DNA of 64,000 nt from Actinoallomurus spadix (GTDB lineage Bacteria > Actinomycetota > Actinomycetes > Streptosporangiales > Streptosporangiaceae), in NCBI RefSeq assembly GCF_024055725.1, contig NZ_JAMXMX010000001.1:1-64000 (forward strand). Reading direction: 5' to 3'. A model generated the notes under the pieces. That model did no database searches and was not told the origin of the DNA. It was given only the letters and a program-made list of their open reading frames with translations. Both the position numbers and the translations under genes were made by a program. Each line of letters begins with the position of its first letter. Within the stretch, counting starts at the first letter, position 1. Shown here piece by piece: positions 51,695 to 63,128 of the stretch.

Positions 51695-52079
51695 GCGCGA
51701 GAACGGCGCCGAGCTGGACCTGGACGACGTCTTGGAGGTCTACCGGTCCTCGGGACTCGGTGAACGCCGGCCGATCGCGGACATCGAACGCATGGCGGCG
51801 ATGGTGCGCAACGCCAACCTCGTCGTGACCTGCCGGATCGACGGCGCGCTCGTGGGCATCGCGCGCAGCGTCTCGGACTTCTCCTACGTGACGTACCTCT
51901 CCGACATCGCGGTCGCCCGCGCGCACCAGCGGGCCGGGATCGGGAGGGCGCTCATCGACGCGACCCGCAAAGAGGCGCCGCAGGCCAAGATCGTGCTGCT
52001 GTCGGCGCCCGCGGCGACGGAATACTATCCGCACATCGGCTTCAGCCGGCACGACTCCGCCTGGGTGCTGAACCCGTAG
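51678..52079 (+). CDS. GNAT N-acetyltransferase, candidate hydrazine acetyltransferase
   Basis: This small GNAT protein of 133 residues has the acetyl-CoA loop ARAHQRAGIGRALI (Q-x-x-G-x-G type), the beta-strand before it (YLSDIAV), and a C-terminal EYYPHIGFSRHDSAWVL. Kinamycin and fosfazinomycin pathways proceed through acetylhydrazine, made by a GNAT homologue. GTG 51678 lies inside the end of the lyase gene, giving translational coupling; the longer upstream frame is only a shadow of that gene. It ends the plus-strand part of the cassette. Confidence 0.88.
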   Translation: MTWDIKRENGAELDLDDVLEVYRSSGLGERRPIADIERMAAMVRNANLVVTCRIDGALVGIARSVSDFSYVTYLSDIAVARAHQRAGIGRALIDATRKEAPQAKIVLLSAPAATEYYPHIGFSRHDSAWVLNP

Positions 52080-52174
52080 CGCCGTACGCTCCCGTTCCCG
52101 GTCCGCCGGTTCGAGCCGCCCTGGGCGCCATCCGCATCCCGGGGCGACGCGCGTACCGGCCCGCCGACGGCCGA

Positions 52175-52241
52175 AGGCCCACGGAGCCCCGCCGTTCATC
52201 GACCTCGGTCGACGTCGTTACGGCGGTGACCCCGTGGGCCT
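52175..52241. terminator. Long imperfect hairpin between GNAT and SARP genes
   Basis: AGGCCCACGG (52175) pairs with CCGTGGGCCT (ending 52241), and an inner CCGCCGT/ACGGCGG pair continues the stem around a ~25-base loop. It lies in the 198-bp convergent gap and probably serves as a two-way terminator. Confidence 0.6.
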
Positions 52242-52277
52242 GTCCTCTTCGGGCTCGGCTCCCGGACCCGGTCGTAC

Positions 52278-53075
52278 TCAGCCCTGGAGCACCAGGGCGG
52301 GATCCCCCGACAGGATGGCCGCCTGCAGGCGCTGCAGTCTCGGACAGGGCTCGACCCCGAGTTCGCGGTTCAGCACGGACCGGAGCCGGTGGAAGGCCTG
52401 CAGCGAGCGCCCGACGTGCCCCGCGCGGTACAGAGCGGTCATCAAGAACGCGCAGAGGTTCTCGTTCATCGGGTTCCTGGCCGCCACGAGCGTCAGCTCG
52501 CCCAGCAGGTCGGCGTGCCGTCCCAGGGCCAGGTCGGCTTCGATACGCCGCTCGAGCGCGCCGAGCCGGCTCTCCTCCAGCGAGGCCGCCTCGATCTCCA
52601 GGACACGCCCCATCCGCACGTCCACCAGCGCCGGGCCGCGCCACAGCTGGAGCGCGCGATTGAACTCCTCTGACGCGAGCCGGTGATCACCCGCCTCGGC
52701 GGCCCCGCGGCCGGCACGGACGTGGCGGTCGAACACCTCGACGTCCGTCCGGCAGGCGTCCTCCTCGAGCAGATAACCGTTGTGGTGGGTGCTCAGCATC
52801 TGCCGCGCGTCCGGGTCGCCGGAGTTCGCGGCGGCGAGTGCGTTCCGCAGCTGCAGAATGTAGGTCTGCAACGTCGTGGCGTAGCTGCGCGGTGGGGAGT
52901 CCGCCCAGAGTTCCTCGATGAGCGTCGGTACCGTGACGACCCGGCCCACATTCAGCGCGAGCACCGCCAGGACCTGACGTTGCTTGGGCGCGCTCGTCCT
53001 CACCGGCGTCTGGTTGAGGCGCAGGGACAGGGGGCCGAGCAGCCCGATGCTCAGCGGCCTGGGATCCCGGTTCAT
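52278..53075 (-). CDS. SARP-family transcriptional activator
   Basis: This 265-residue protein has an OmpR-like winged helix (LSIGLLGPLSLRLNQTPVRTSAPKQRQVLAVLALNVGRVVTVPTLIEELWADSPPRSYATTLQTYILQLRNAL) followed by the bacterial transcriptional activation domain (DVEVFDRHVRAGRGA, LWRGPALVDV, ALYRAGHVGRSLQAFHRLRSVLNRELGVEP). This is the ActII-ORF4/RedD layout without extra domains. It probably activates the minimal PKS operon. ATG 53075. Its own upstream region is long (573 bp) and comparatively AT-rich. Confidence 0.93.
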   Translation of the reverse strand: MNRDPRPLSIGLLGPLSLRLNQTPVRTSAPKQRQVLAVLALNVGRVVTVPTLIEELWADSPPRSYATTLQTYILQLRNALAAANSGDPDARQMLSTHHNGYLLEEDACRTDVEVFDRHVRAGRGAAEAGDHRLASEEFNRALQLWRGPALVDVRMGRVLEIEAASLEESRLGALERRIEADLALGRHADLLGELTLVAARNPMNENLCAFLMTALYRAGHVGRSLQAFHRLRSVLNRELGVEPCPRLQRLQAAILSGDPALVLQG

Positions 53076-53648
53076 GCCGTCTCCTCATACCCCTCGTGTA
53101 ACAGGCGGATCTCTGTCCCGCTGAGCATGCCTCTAGGACGGCTCAAATTTCCAGTGAGAATGTCACATATGGAAAAAGGTGCCGGGAACGGTGCATCTAG
53201 GGTTTGAACCGGGGCATAAGAGACTAATCTGGTGGACTCTGCCTGGCATAGCCATAGTTTTGTTACCTGGATTGTGTGGCGATTCGCGTGTTCGGGTTGC
53301 GTACGGGGCGTGTCCCGATCCGGCCGTGATCGAGCGCGCTTACCGGATCGATTGGCCGGCCGGCGCCGCGCCGTCTCTGGGTCCTGACCTGCTGAATCGT
53401 CTCCGGTGTGCGGGTTCCGGCCGTAAATGATCAAGGACGGCGCGGGTGCGGCTTTGTGTCTTGCTGTCGAGTCGGCTCGGCTGATAATGTCTCGGTTTGT
53501 CGACTTTTCGGCCCTCTGACTACTCGCTGCACAGAAGTCATTACGCTTGCCAAGTACGCGATGGGTGTGACCGATTCTCGACCGGCCGTCAACCGGCATG
53601 TGCGAAATTGACGACGCGAACGCATCCATTCGGCGTGAGGAGAGCGTC
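53076..53648. other. 573-bp divergent regulatory region, comparatively AT-rich
   Basis: Between the SARP gene and the alpha/beta-hydrolase gene I see no gene. AT-rich patches (GAATGTCACATATGGAAAAA, CATAGTTTTGTTACC) and a 10-bp palindrome GGTTTGAACC near 53201 make it look regulatory. Short frames lack ribosome sites or family motifs. Operator sites for the SARP or AraC proteins could lie here, but I could not define direct heptamer repeats by eye. Confidence 0.6.
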
Positions 53649-54425
53649 ATGCGCAAGGTCGTTTCGCGGGACGGCACGACGATCGCTTATGAGAAGGCGG
53701 GTGACGGCCCGCCGATCGTGCTTCTCAACGGCGCTTTCCGCGATCACACGATCTTCGATTTCCTCGTTCCCGAGCTGGCGCCGCACTGCACCACCTACGT
53801 CTACGACCGCCGGGGGCGCGGGGAGAGCGGGGATTCCCCCGCCTACGCCGTCGAGCGGGAGATAGAGGACCTCGAAGCGGTGATCGACGAGGCCGGCGGC
53901 CAGGCGGTGGTGTTCGCCGGGTCCATCGGTGCGAACCTGGCGCTCGAAGCGGCGATGGCCGGCGCGCCGATCACCAAGCTGGCACTGCACGAGCCGTACT
54001 ACCGGGTCGAGGGCTATCAGAAGCCCCCGGCCGACTTCATGGACCACCTTCGGGACCTGCTGGCGGACGGGCGGCGCGGTGCGGCCGCCGAGTACTTCCT
54101 CGCCGAACTGCTGGGCCTTCCGCCCGAGATGATCGCCGACTGGCGCCAGGGCCCGCTGTGGGCGACGAACGAGGCGAACGCCCACACCCTCCCGTACGAC
54201 ACCCGGATCTGCGGCGACTTCCAGGTCCCGGTCGAGCGGCTGGCCTCCCTCCGGACGCCGACGCTGGTCGTCAACAGCGACGGCACCGGCGATTGGCTGC
54301 GCGCCGCGGCGCGGGCGACCGCGACCGCGCTGCCGAACGGCTGGGGAATGGAACTGCCCGGGTCATGGCACCGGATCGAGACGGAGATCCTCGCCCGCGT
54401 CCTGGTCGGATTCGCCACCACCTGA
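53649..54425 (+). CDS. Alpha/beta-hydrolase
   Basis: This 258-residue hydrolase begins VVSRDGTTIAYEKAGDGPPIVLLNGAF. The nucleophile elbow reads FAGSIGANLAL (A-x-S-x-G), the acid region is VVNSDGTGDW and the catalytic His is in GSWHRIETEILARV. GAGGAGAG precedes ATG 53649. Relatives are generic esterases; in this cluster it may hydrolyse an ester, epoxide or thioester in polyketide tailoring or resistance. It stands alone between the SARP promoter region and the AraC gene. Confidence 0.83.
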   Translation: MRKVVSRDGTTIAYEKAGDGPPIVLLNGAFRDHTIFDFLVPELAPHCTTYVYDRRGRGESGDSPAYAVEREIEDLEAVIDEAGGQAVVFAGSIGANLALEAAMAGAPITKLALHEPYYRVEGYQKPPADFMDHLRDLLADGRRGAAAEYFLAELLGLPPEMIADWRQGPLWATNEANAHTLPYDTRICGDFQVPVERLASLRTPTLVVNSDGTGDWLRAAARATATALPNGWGMELPGSWHRIETEILARVLVGFATT

Positions 54426-54527
54426 GCCGAAGCCGGGCCTGCGCGATGGAGCCGGGCCTGCGCGATGACGTCACGAACGAGGCGTCCCGCGTGAGCGGCA
54501 CCGGTGAAACGGCGCGCTCCGCGCCGG

Positions 54528-55007
<480 letters not shown>

Positions 55008-55297
55008 CGACAGGTTTCCAGCACCACCGGCGTCACCCCCTTTCCCGTGTCGGCGCGGGGACCGGCCCGCCCGCCCTCACCCGGCCCGCGACTCCAGCGA
55101 CCTTCGACGCTTTCTCGGCTCCTTCTTGAGAGCCGCGTCGCAAGGTTGGCGATGGCTGATTTCCCGCCCTAGGACAGGTGACGGCGGAGTGCGCCGGGGA
55201 CGAGCGATCTGAGGGCCTGGGTCCTTGACATCAGAGGTGGACGCTCCCCGCCGGCGGACTCGCGCGTTGCGCCATGAATAAACGAGGTGGCGGTGCA
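55008..55297. promoter_or_regulatory. Promoter region of the minimal PKS operon
   Basis: This 290-bp divergent region precedes the cyclase-KS-CLF-ACP-transporter operon. It holds no gene that I can support. The patch GTTGGCGATGGCTGATTT near 55145 faintly resembles part of the rmlB/carboxylase element (TTGGCG...GCT-A), too weak to call. GAGGTGG before ATG 55298 is the ribosome site. Confidence 0.55.
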
Positions 55298-55624
55298 ATG
55301 CACAGTAATCTGATCGTGGCCAGGATGGACCCTCGTTCGAGTGCCGAGGTGGCCGCGCTCTTCAGCGCTTTCGACGAGACCGACATGCCCCATCGCATGG
55401 GGACGCGGCGACGTCAGCTCTTTTCGTTCCGCGGCCTGTACTTCCACCTCCAGGACTTCGACGCCGACAACGGCGGAGAGCTCATCGAAGAGGCGAAGAC
55501 CGACCCGCGCTTCATCCGGATCAGCGAGGACCTCAAGCCGTTCATCGAGGCCTACGACCCGGCGACCTGGCGATCGCCGGCGGACGCCATGGCGAAGAGG
55601 TTCTACAGCTGGGAGTCCGCGTGA
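55298..55624 (+). CDS. Polyketide cyclase, TcmI family
   Basis: This 108-residue single-domain protein has [53 protein letters not shown], matching TcmI-type second/third-ring cyclases that precede KS genes in aromatic clusters. GAGGTGG lies before ATG 55298; an in-frame ATG at 55274 is less well placed. Its stop overlaps the KS-alpha GTG by 4 bp, so it leads the PKS operon. Confidence 0.92.
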   Translation: MHSNLIVARMDPRSSAEVAALFSAFDETDMPHRMGTRRRQLFSFRGLYFHLQDFDADNGGELIEEAKTDPRFIRISEDLKPFIEAYDPATWRSPADAMAKRFYSWESA

Positions 55625-56892
55625 CCGGCAGACGAGTGGTCATCACCGGGGTCGGGGTGCTCGCGCCGGGAGGCATCGGGGTCAAGAACTTCTGGAGCCT
55701 GCTCAGCGAGGGCCGGACGTCGACGAGAGAGATCACCTTCTTCGACCCGTCCGCGTTCCGCTCCAGGGTCGCGGCGGAGGCGGACTTCGATCCCTGGGAA
55801 CACGGCCTCGGGCCGCAGGAGATACGCCGCATGGACCGGGCGGCGCAGTTCGCCGTCGTCGCGGCGCGGGAGGCGATGGCCGACAGCGGCGTGGAGCTGA
55901 GCGAGATCGAGCCTCATCGCGCGGGGGTGACCGTCGGCAGCGCCGTGGGCGCCACCATGGGCCTGGACCGGGAGTACCGCGTGGTCAGCGACGGAGGCCG
56001 GCTCGACCTCGTCGACCATCGGTACGCCGTTCCCCACCTCTACGACTACTTCGTGCCGAGCTCCTTCGCGGCCGAGGTCGCCTGGGCGGCCGGTACCGAG
56101 GGCCCGGCCACCGTGATCTCCACCGGCTGCACCTCGGGGCTGGACTCGGTCGGCTACGCGGCCGAACTCATCCGTGACGGCTCGGCCGACGTGGTCATCG
56201 CCGGCGCCACGGACGCGCCGATCTCGCCGATCACCGTGGCGTGCTTCGACGCGATCAAGGCGACCACGCCGCGCAACGACGATCCCGCGCACGCCTCCCG
56301 GCCGTTCGACCGTACGCGCAACGGCTTCGTGCTCGGCGAGGGCGCCGCGATGTTCGTCCTGGAGGAGCTCGGCGCCGCGCGCCGCCGCGGCGCCCACCTG
56401 TACGCCGAGATCGCCGGGTACGCCTCGCGGTGCAACGCCTTCCACATGACCGGGTTGCGCCCTGACGGCAGGGAGATGGCCGAGGCGATCCGTGCGGCGC
56501 TGGACGAGGCGAGGACGGACCCGGAGGACGTCGACTACATCAACGCGCACGGCTCCGGCACCAAGCAGAACGACCGGCACGAGACCGCCGCCTTCAAGCG
56601 CAGCCTCGGCGAACACGCCCGCCGTACACCGGTGAGCTCGATCAAGTCGATGGTCGGCCATTCGCTCGGTGCGATCGGCTCGATCGAGATCGCGGCCTCG
56701 GTCCTGGCGATGGAGAACAACGTGGTGCCCCCGACGGCGAATCTGCACGAGCCCGACCCCGAGTGCGACCTCGACTACGTGCCGCTGACCGCCCGCGACT
56801 GGCGGACCGACACGGTCCTGACGGTGGGCAGCGGTTTCGGCGGTTTCCAGAGCGCGATGGTCCTGGCCCGTCCCGAGAGGAACCCGGCATGA
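55621..56892 (+). CDS. Type II PKS ketosynthase alpha (KS-alpha)
   Basis: This 423-residue condensing enzyme carries active-site Cys170 ([16 protein letters not shown]), His310 ([15 protein letters not shown]), Lys342 and His347 ([18 protein letters not shown]). It catalyses each malonyl condensation in complex with KS-beta and the ACP. GTG 55621 overlaps the cyclase stop, and the stop overlaps the KS-beta ATG. Confidence 0.97.
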   Translation: MTGRRVVITGVGVLAPGGIGVKNFWSLLSEGRTSTREITFFDPSAFRSRVAAEADFDPWEHGLGPQEIRRMDRAAQFAVVAAREAMADSGVELSEIEPHRAGVTVGSAVGATMGLDREYRVVSDGGRLDLVDHRYAVPHLYDYFVPSSFAAEVAWAAGTEGPATVISTGCTSGLDSVGYAAELIRDGSADVVIAGATDAPISPITVACFDAIKATTPRNDDPAHASRPFDRTRNGFVLGEGAAMFVLEELGAARRRGAHLYAEIAGYASRCNAFHMTGLRPDGREMAEAIRAALDEARTDPEDVDYINAHGSGTKQNDRHETAAFKRSLGEHARRTPVSSIKSMVGHSLGAIGSIEIAASVLAMENNVVPPTANLHEPDPECDLDYVPLTARDWRTDTVLTVGSGFGGFQSAMVLARPERNPA

Positions 56893-58145
56893 CCTCCCGG
56901 GCCGTCGTCACCGGAATCGGCGTGGTCTCTCCCAACGGATTCGGCGCGGAGGACTACTGGGCCGCCACCTGCGGCGGTAAGAGCGGCATCGACCGCGTCA
57001 CCCGCTTCGATCCCTCGCGATACCCGGCGAGACTCGCCGGCGAGGTGTCCGGGTTCAGCGCACAGGACCACCTTCCGAGCAGGCTCATACCGCAGACGGA
57101 CCGGATGACCCAGCTCGCCCTCGTCGGCGCGGATCACGCGCTCGCCGACGCCGGGGTGAGCACCGGGGACCTGCCCGAGTTCGGCATGGGCGTCGTGACC
57201 GCCAGTTCCTGCGGCGGCTTCGAGTTCGGCCAGGGAGAGCTGCGGAACCTCTGGAGCAAGGGCGGCCAGTACGTCAGCGCGTACCAGTCCTTCGCCTGGT
57301 TCTACGCGGTCAACACCGGCCAGATCTCGATCCGGCACGGCATGCGCGGCCCCAGCGGCGTGCTGGTCAGCGACCAGGCGGGCGGGCTGGACGCGATCGC
57401 GCAGGCGCGCCGCCTGATCCGCAAGGGCAGCGACCTGATCCTGTCCGGCGGCGTCGACGCGTCGATCTGCCCGTGGGGGTGGGTGGCGCAGCTCGCCGGC
57501 GGGAGGCTGAGCACCAGCGAGCAGCCGGACCGCGCCTACCTCCCCTTCGACACCGACGCGGCCGGGCACGTGCCGGGCGAGGGCGGGGCGCTTCTGATCA
57601 TCGAGGGCGCCGAGGCCGCGCGGCGGCGCGGCGTGACCCGCGTGTACGGCGAGATCGGCGGATACGGGGCCACGTTCGATCCGCGACCGGGCAGCGGGCG
57701 GGAGCCGGCGCTGCGGAAGGCGATCGAGATCGCGCTCGACGACGCGGAGCTGTCACCGGAGGAGATCGACGTGGTCTTCGCCGACGCGGCCGCCATCCCG
57801 GAGCTCGACCGCGTCGAGGCCATGGCGATCACCGAGGTCTTCGGGTGCCGCGGCGTCCCGGTCACCGCGCCGAAGACCATGACGGGCAGACTCGGCTCGG
57901 GCGCCGCTCCGCTCGACGTCGCCACCGCGCTCCTGGCCATGCGGTCGGGACTGATCCCGCCGACGACGAACGTCACCCTCGCTCCCGAGTACGACATCGA
58001 CCTGGTGACCACGCTGCCGCGGCGTACACCCGTGCACGCGGCCGTCGTCCTCGCCCGCGGGCAGGGCGGTTTCAACTCCGCCGTCGTCCTGCGCTCCATC
58101 GACTGGAACGGACCGAAGGAAGGGAACGAGCATGGCATCCGGTGA
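56889..58145 (+). CDS. Type II PKS chain-length factor (KS-beta)
   Basis: This 418-residue KS homologue has the active-site Cys replaced by Gln163 ([16 protein letters not shown]), the mark of chain-length factors. It sets chain length and makes acetyl starter by decarboxylation. ATG 56889 overlaps the KS-alpha stop; the frame is open further upstream but only shadows KS-alpha. Decaketide length is expected from the angucycline context but cannot be read from the sequence by eye. It overlaps the ACP gene by 14 bp. Confidence 0.97.
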   Translation: MTSRAVVTGIGVVSPNGFGAEDYWAATCGGKSGIDRVTRFDPSRYPARLAGEVSGFSAQDHLPSRLIPQTDRMTQLALVGADHALADAGVSTGDLPEFGMGVVTASSCGGFEFGQGELRNLWSKGGQYVSAYQSFAWFYAVNTGQISIRHGMRGPSGVLVSDQAGGLDAIAQARRLIRKGSDLILSGGVDASICPWGWVAQLAGGRLSTSEQPDRAYLPFDTDAAGHVPGEGGALLIIEGAEAARRRGVTRVYGEIGGYGATFDPRPGSGREPALRKAIEIALDDAELSPEEIDVVFADAAAIPELDRVEAMAITEVFGCRGVPVTAPKTMTGRLGSGAAPLDVATALLAMRSGLIPPTTNVTLAPEYDIDLVTTLPRRTPVHAAVVLARGQGGFNSAVVLRSIDWNGPKEGNEHGIR

Positions 58146-58401
58146 GTTCACCATCGAGGACCTCCGGCGCATCCTCCACGAGGCCGCCGGCGAGAGTGAC
58201 GGCGCCGACGTCGACGTCGGCACCATGGACACCGAGTTCATCGACCTCGGCTATGAGTCCCTGGCACTGCTCGAGACCGGCGGCCGGATCGAGCGGGAGT
58301 TCGGCATCACGCTGGACGACTCGACACTGTTCGAGTCGCCCACCCCGCGTGCCCTGATCGAGGCCGTCAACGCACGGCTCACCGTACGGGAACCCTCGTA
58401 G
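58132..58401 (+). CDS. Type II PKS acyl carrier protein
   Basis: This 89-residue ACP has Ser43 in DLGYESLALLE as the phosphopantetheine site. ATG 58132 lies within the end of KS-beta. It holds the growing chain for KS, ketoreductase and cyclases. No phosphopantetheinyl transferase is visible in the window. Confidence 0.96.
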   Translation: MASGEFTIEDLRRILHEAAGESDGADVDVGTMDTEFIDLGYESLALLETGGRIEREFGITLDDSTLFESPTPRALIEAVNARLTVREPS

Positions 58402-58420
58402 GGTCCTGGGAGAGGCTCCG

Positions 58421-60214
<1,794 letters not shown>

Positions 60215-60278
60215 GGCCGGCGGACGGTTCAGAACCGGGGGCGGGCCAGGAGCGGGGGACGGTTCGAGGCCGGCGAAC

Positions 60279-60325
60279 GGCCTGAAGCCCGGCGGGGCAC
60301 GAACCGGTCCGGCCGGCTTCAGGCC
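60279..60325. terminator. Bidirectional terminator between ABC exporter and carboxylase genes
   Basis: GGCCTGAAGCC (60279-60289) and GGCTTCAGGCC (60315-60325) pair perfectly over 11 bp with a GC-rich 25-base loop, between convergent genes ending at 60214 and 60338. The rest of this 123-bp gap is a degenerate GGTTC/CCGG-rich repeat without a gene. Confidence 0.75.
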
Positions 60326-60337
60326 CGGGGCCGCGCG

Positions 60338-61930
60338 TCACGCAGGCGGGTTCCCGTGCTTGCGCGGCATCAGGTCCGGCCGCTTCTCGCTCAGCAGGTC
60401 GAGCGCCCGGATGACCACGACGCGCGTGTCCGCGGGATCGATCACGTCGTCCACCAGGCCTCTCTCCGGCGCGTAGTACGGGTGCATGAGCTCCTCGGTG
60501 TAGTCGGCGATGAGCTGCGACCGGAGCCGGTCGGGGTCGTCGGCGGCGGCCAGCTCCTTGCGGTAGATCACTCCGACGGCGGCCTCGGCACCCATCACGG
60601 CGATCTCGTTGATCGGCCAGGCGAAGGACAGGTCCGCTCCGATGGACCGGGAGTCCATCACGATGTACGCGCCGCCGTACGCCTTGCGGAGGATCACCTG
60701 CACCCGGGGGACGGTGGCGTCGCAGTACGCGTACAGCAGCCTGGCCCCGTGCCTGATGATCCCCTGATGTTCCTGGTCCACGCCGGGCAGGAACCCCGGG
60801 ACGTCGACGAGCGTGACCAGCGGGATGCTGAACGCGTCGCACATCTGCACGAACCTGGCGCCCTTCTGGGAGGCGTCGATGTCGAGGACGCCCGCGCGGA
60901 CGACCGGCTGGTTGGCCAGGATGCCGACCGTCCGGCCGCCGAGCCGCGCCAGCGCGCACACGAGGTTGCGGGCCCAGTGCTCGTGGACCTCCAGGAACTC
61001 GCCGTGGTCGGCGATCTCCGTGATCACCTCGCGGATGTCGTAGGGGATCTTCGGGTTCGCCGGCACGAGGTCGGCGAGCCGGGGGCATCGCCGGTCCGGA
61101 GGATCGCCCGTCTCGCAGACGGGGGAGAGGTCATGGTTGTTGGACGGCAGCAGCGAGATCAGGTAGCGGACGTCGTCCAGGCAGGCCGCCTCGTCGTCGT
61201 AGACGAAGGTCGCCACCCCGGAGGTGGCGGCGTGTACCTGGGCGCCGCCCAGTTCCTCGTGCGTGACCGACTCGCCCGTCACGGTCTTGATGACGTCGGG
61301 CCCGGTGATGAACATGTGCGAGGTCTCCCGGACCATGAACGTGAAGTCGGTGAGCGCCGGTGAGTACGCCGCGCCGCCGGCACAGGGTCCCAGGATGATG
61401 CTGATCTGAGGGATCACGCCGGAGGCGCGGACGTTGCGGCGGAAGATCCCGCCATAGCCGGCGAGCGCGGTGACGCCCTCCTGGATGCGCGCGCCGCCGC
61501 TGTCGTTCAGCGCGATGAGCGGGGCTCCGGCGGCGATGGCCAGATCCATGACCTTGTGGATCTTGGCGGCGTGCTCCTCGCCGAGTGAGCCGCCGAAGAC
61601 GCGGAAGTCCTGGGCGTAGGCGAAGACCCGGCGGCCGTGCACGGTGCCCGCCCCGGTGACGACCCCGTCGGTGAAGGGGCCCGCGGCGTCCGGGCCGGTC
61701 GCCCGCCGCCGGAACAGGTCGATCTCGGTGAATGAACCGTCGTCGAGCAGGTGCTCGAGCCGTTCCCGGGCGGTCAGCTTCCCCTTCGCGTGCTGGCGCT
61801 CGGTGGCCAGCTCGTCCCCTTGGATCGCCCGCTCGCGGATTCCCCGCAGCCGGCGGACATGGTCCCTGGTCGTCGCCGCGTGCCGCGCGGAGTCCGGCAC
61901 CGGATCGGAGGGCTGTTCGCTCATGGTCAT
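60338..61930 (-). CDS. Acyl-CoA (acetyl/propionyl-CoA) carboxylase beta subunit
   Basis: This 530-residue carboxyltransferase has two crotonase-like halves: GGSLGEEHAAKIHKVMDLA, LNDSGGARIQEGV, GPCAGGAAYSPALTDF in the first and DVPGFLPGVDQEHQGIIRHGA, AYGGAYIVMDSRSIGADLSFAWP in the second. It makes malonyl- or methylmalonyl-CoA with a biotin/BC subunit encoded elsewhere, boosting extender supply. ATG 61930 (MTMSEQ) has GGAGAAAG upstream. The promoter carries the 37-bp element also found before rmlB, and the gene is divergent from an AraC regulator. Confidence 0.95.
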   Translation of the reverse strand: MTMSEQPSDPVPDSARHAATTRDHVRRLRGIRERAIQGDELATERQHAKGKLTARERLEHLLDDGSFTEIDLFRRRATGPDAAGPFTDGVVTGAGTVHGRRVFAYAQDFRVFGGSLGEEHAAKIHKVMDLAIAAGAPLIALNDSGGARIQEGVTALAGYGGIFRRNVRASGVIPQISIILGPCAGGAAYSPALTDFTFMVRETSHMFITGPDVIKTVTGESVTHEELGGAQVHAATSGVATFVYDDEAACLDDVRYLISLLPSNNHDLSPVCETGDPPDRRCPRLADLVPANPKIPYDIREVITEIADHGEFLEVHEHWARNLVCALARLGGRTVGILANQPVVRAGVLDIDASQKGARFVQMCDAFSIPLVTLVDVPGFLPGVDQEHQGIIRHGARLLYAYCDATVPRVQVILRKAYGGAYIVMDSRSIGADLSFAWPINEIAVMGAEAAVGVIYRKELAAADDPDRLRSQLIADYTEELMHPYYAPERGLVDDVIDPADTRVVVIRALDLLSEKRPDLMPRKHGNPPA

Positions 61931-61962
61931 GCGTCTTTCTCCTACGGCGGTGATGCGGCGAT

Positions 61963-61999
61963 CTCTTAGCGTGCGCCAATCGCCGGGCGCGTCCATCTC
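61963..61999 (-). promoter_or_regulatory. Shared 37-bp promoter/operator element, copy 2 (acyl-CoA carboxylase)
   Basis: Matches 23135-23171 at 34 of 37 positions in the same orientation relative to its gene. It lies 32 bp upstream of ATG 61930 and 97 bp from the start of the divergent AraC gene at 62097, which is therefore one candidate reader of the element. Confidence 0.6.
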
Positions 62000-62096
62000 G
62001 TGCCTTGCCATCCGGGTGCGGCACGAGCGCTGCTCGACCTGACCGCGACGCCCGCGGGCCACTCTGATGGCCCATCCGGGTCGTAGTGAGGTGGAT

Positions 62097-62951
62097 ATGG
62101 ACAGTGCAATTGAGCGGGCGATCGAGTGTATCTGGGAGCGCTACAGCGAACCGTTGTCCCTTACGGAGATCGCGGAGAGCGCCCTGCTCAGTCGGTTCTA
62201 CTTCGCCCGTCTCTTCCGGGACACGACCGGAATCACACCCTGCCGATTTCTCGCGGCGATCCGCATTCATCAGGCCAAGCGTCTGCTACTGACCAGCTCG
62301 ATGAGCATAACCGATATTTCTTCTGCGGTCGGATATAACAGCCTGGGGTCGTTCACCAACTATTTCACGGCCAGCGTGGGCGTCTCTCCCGGCCGGTTCC
62401 GCCGCCTGTCGCGGACCGGGGGATTCGACCTGCCCGGCCCGCAGCCGGATCCGCGCGCCGGGGCCGGCGCGGTGGCGGGGACGATCAGCCTGCCGGAGGG
62501 CCACGGGAACGCGCGGGTGTACGTGGGCGCCTTCCGTACGCCCATCGTCCAGTACCCGTCGGCCGCCGCCGTCATCGTCGACGTGCCCGGCGGCCGCCCG
62601 TCCTGCTATCACCTGCCGGACGTCCCCGAAGGGACCTGGTTCGTGCGCGCCGTGGGAGTGGCCGACGGCGTCGGCCCCGATCCGTGGGCCGACCGGACCA
62701 CGCTCGTCGGCGGGCGCGACGCGGTCACGGTGACCGCCGACAGCGTCACGAGCGCCGCGGTGCGCCTGCGCCATGGCCGGCCGGCCGACCCGCCCGTCCT
62801 GCTGGCGCTGCCCGACCTCGAACCCCGGCCCGCCCTCGCGGCGGTCGCCGGGTGCCCCGCCATCACTCCCCGCCCGGTCTCGGCCGGCCACCGCCGCGCC
62901 GGTGGGAATCGCCGGATGGCGTCCCCGGTGCCGGCCCGGTCGCCGTCGTGA
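62097..62951 (+). CDS. AraC-family regulator with N-terminal HTH
   Basis: The protein has 284 residues. The double HTH is at the N-terminus (IERAIECIWERYSEPLSLTEIAESALLSRFYFARLFRDTTGITPCRFLAAIRIHQAKRLLLTSSMSITDISSAVGYNSLGSFTNYFTASVGVSPGRFRR). A ~165-residue C-terminal domain follows, beginning GTISLPEGHGNARVYVGAFRTP and rich in beta-strands, as in carboxypeptidase-like domains. This order (DNA-binding first) is the reverse of classical AraC. ATG 62097 follows GAGGTGG. It is divergent from the carboxylase gene. Confidence 0.88.
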   Translation: MDSAIERAIECIWERYSEPLSLTEIAESALLSRFYFARLFRDTTGITPCRFLAAIRIHQAKRLLLTSSMSITDISSAVGYNSLGSFTNYFTASVGVSPGRFRRLSRTGGFDLPGPQPDPRAGAGAVAGTISLPEGHGNARVYVGAFRTPIVQYPSAAAVIVDVPGGRPSCYHLPDVPEGTWFVRAVGVADGVGPDPWADRTTLVGGRDAVTVTADSVTSAAVRLRHGRPADPPVLLALPDLEPRPALAAVAGCPAITPRPVSAGHRRAGGNRRMASPVPARSPS

Positions 62952-62983
62952 CCCGCAGAAGAGCGTCCGCGCGGCGCACGGAC

Positions 62984-63090
62984 GGTCACCCGGCCGCGGA
63001 AGACCGGACTTCACGTGCCGGTCACCCGGCCTCGGGCGGGCGCATCCACGCCCTGGTCGCCCGGCCGCGGGAGGGCGGATTTCATCCGCT
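62984..63090. repeat. Three imperfect ~35-bp direct repeats upstream of the CMD-like gene
   Basis: GGTCACCCGGCC-like blocks begin at 62984, 63020 and 63055, each followed by CGG and a variable end. They fill most of the 177-bp gap. They are degenerate and may be sequence drift rather than a regulatory array. Confidence 0.4.
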
Positions 63091-63128
63091 CCCATTCCCC
63101 AGTTGAACACCCTCAGGGAGGAACACCC

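Noticed and set aside
55140-55165. Third copy of the rmlB/carboxylase promoter element before the PKS operon
   Set aside because: Only TTGGCG and GCT-A are shared over a short span; this could be chance in GC-rich DNA.
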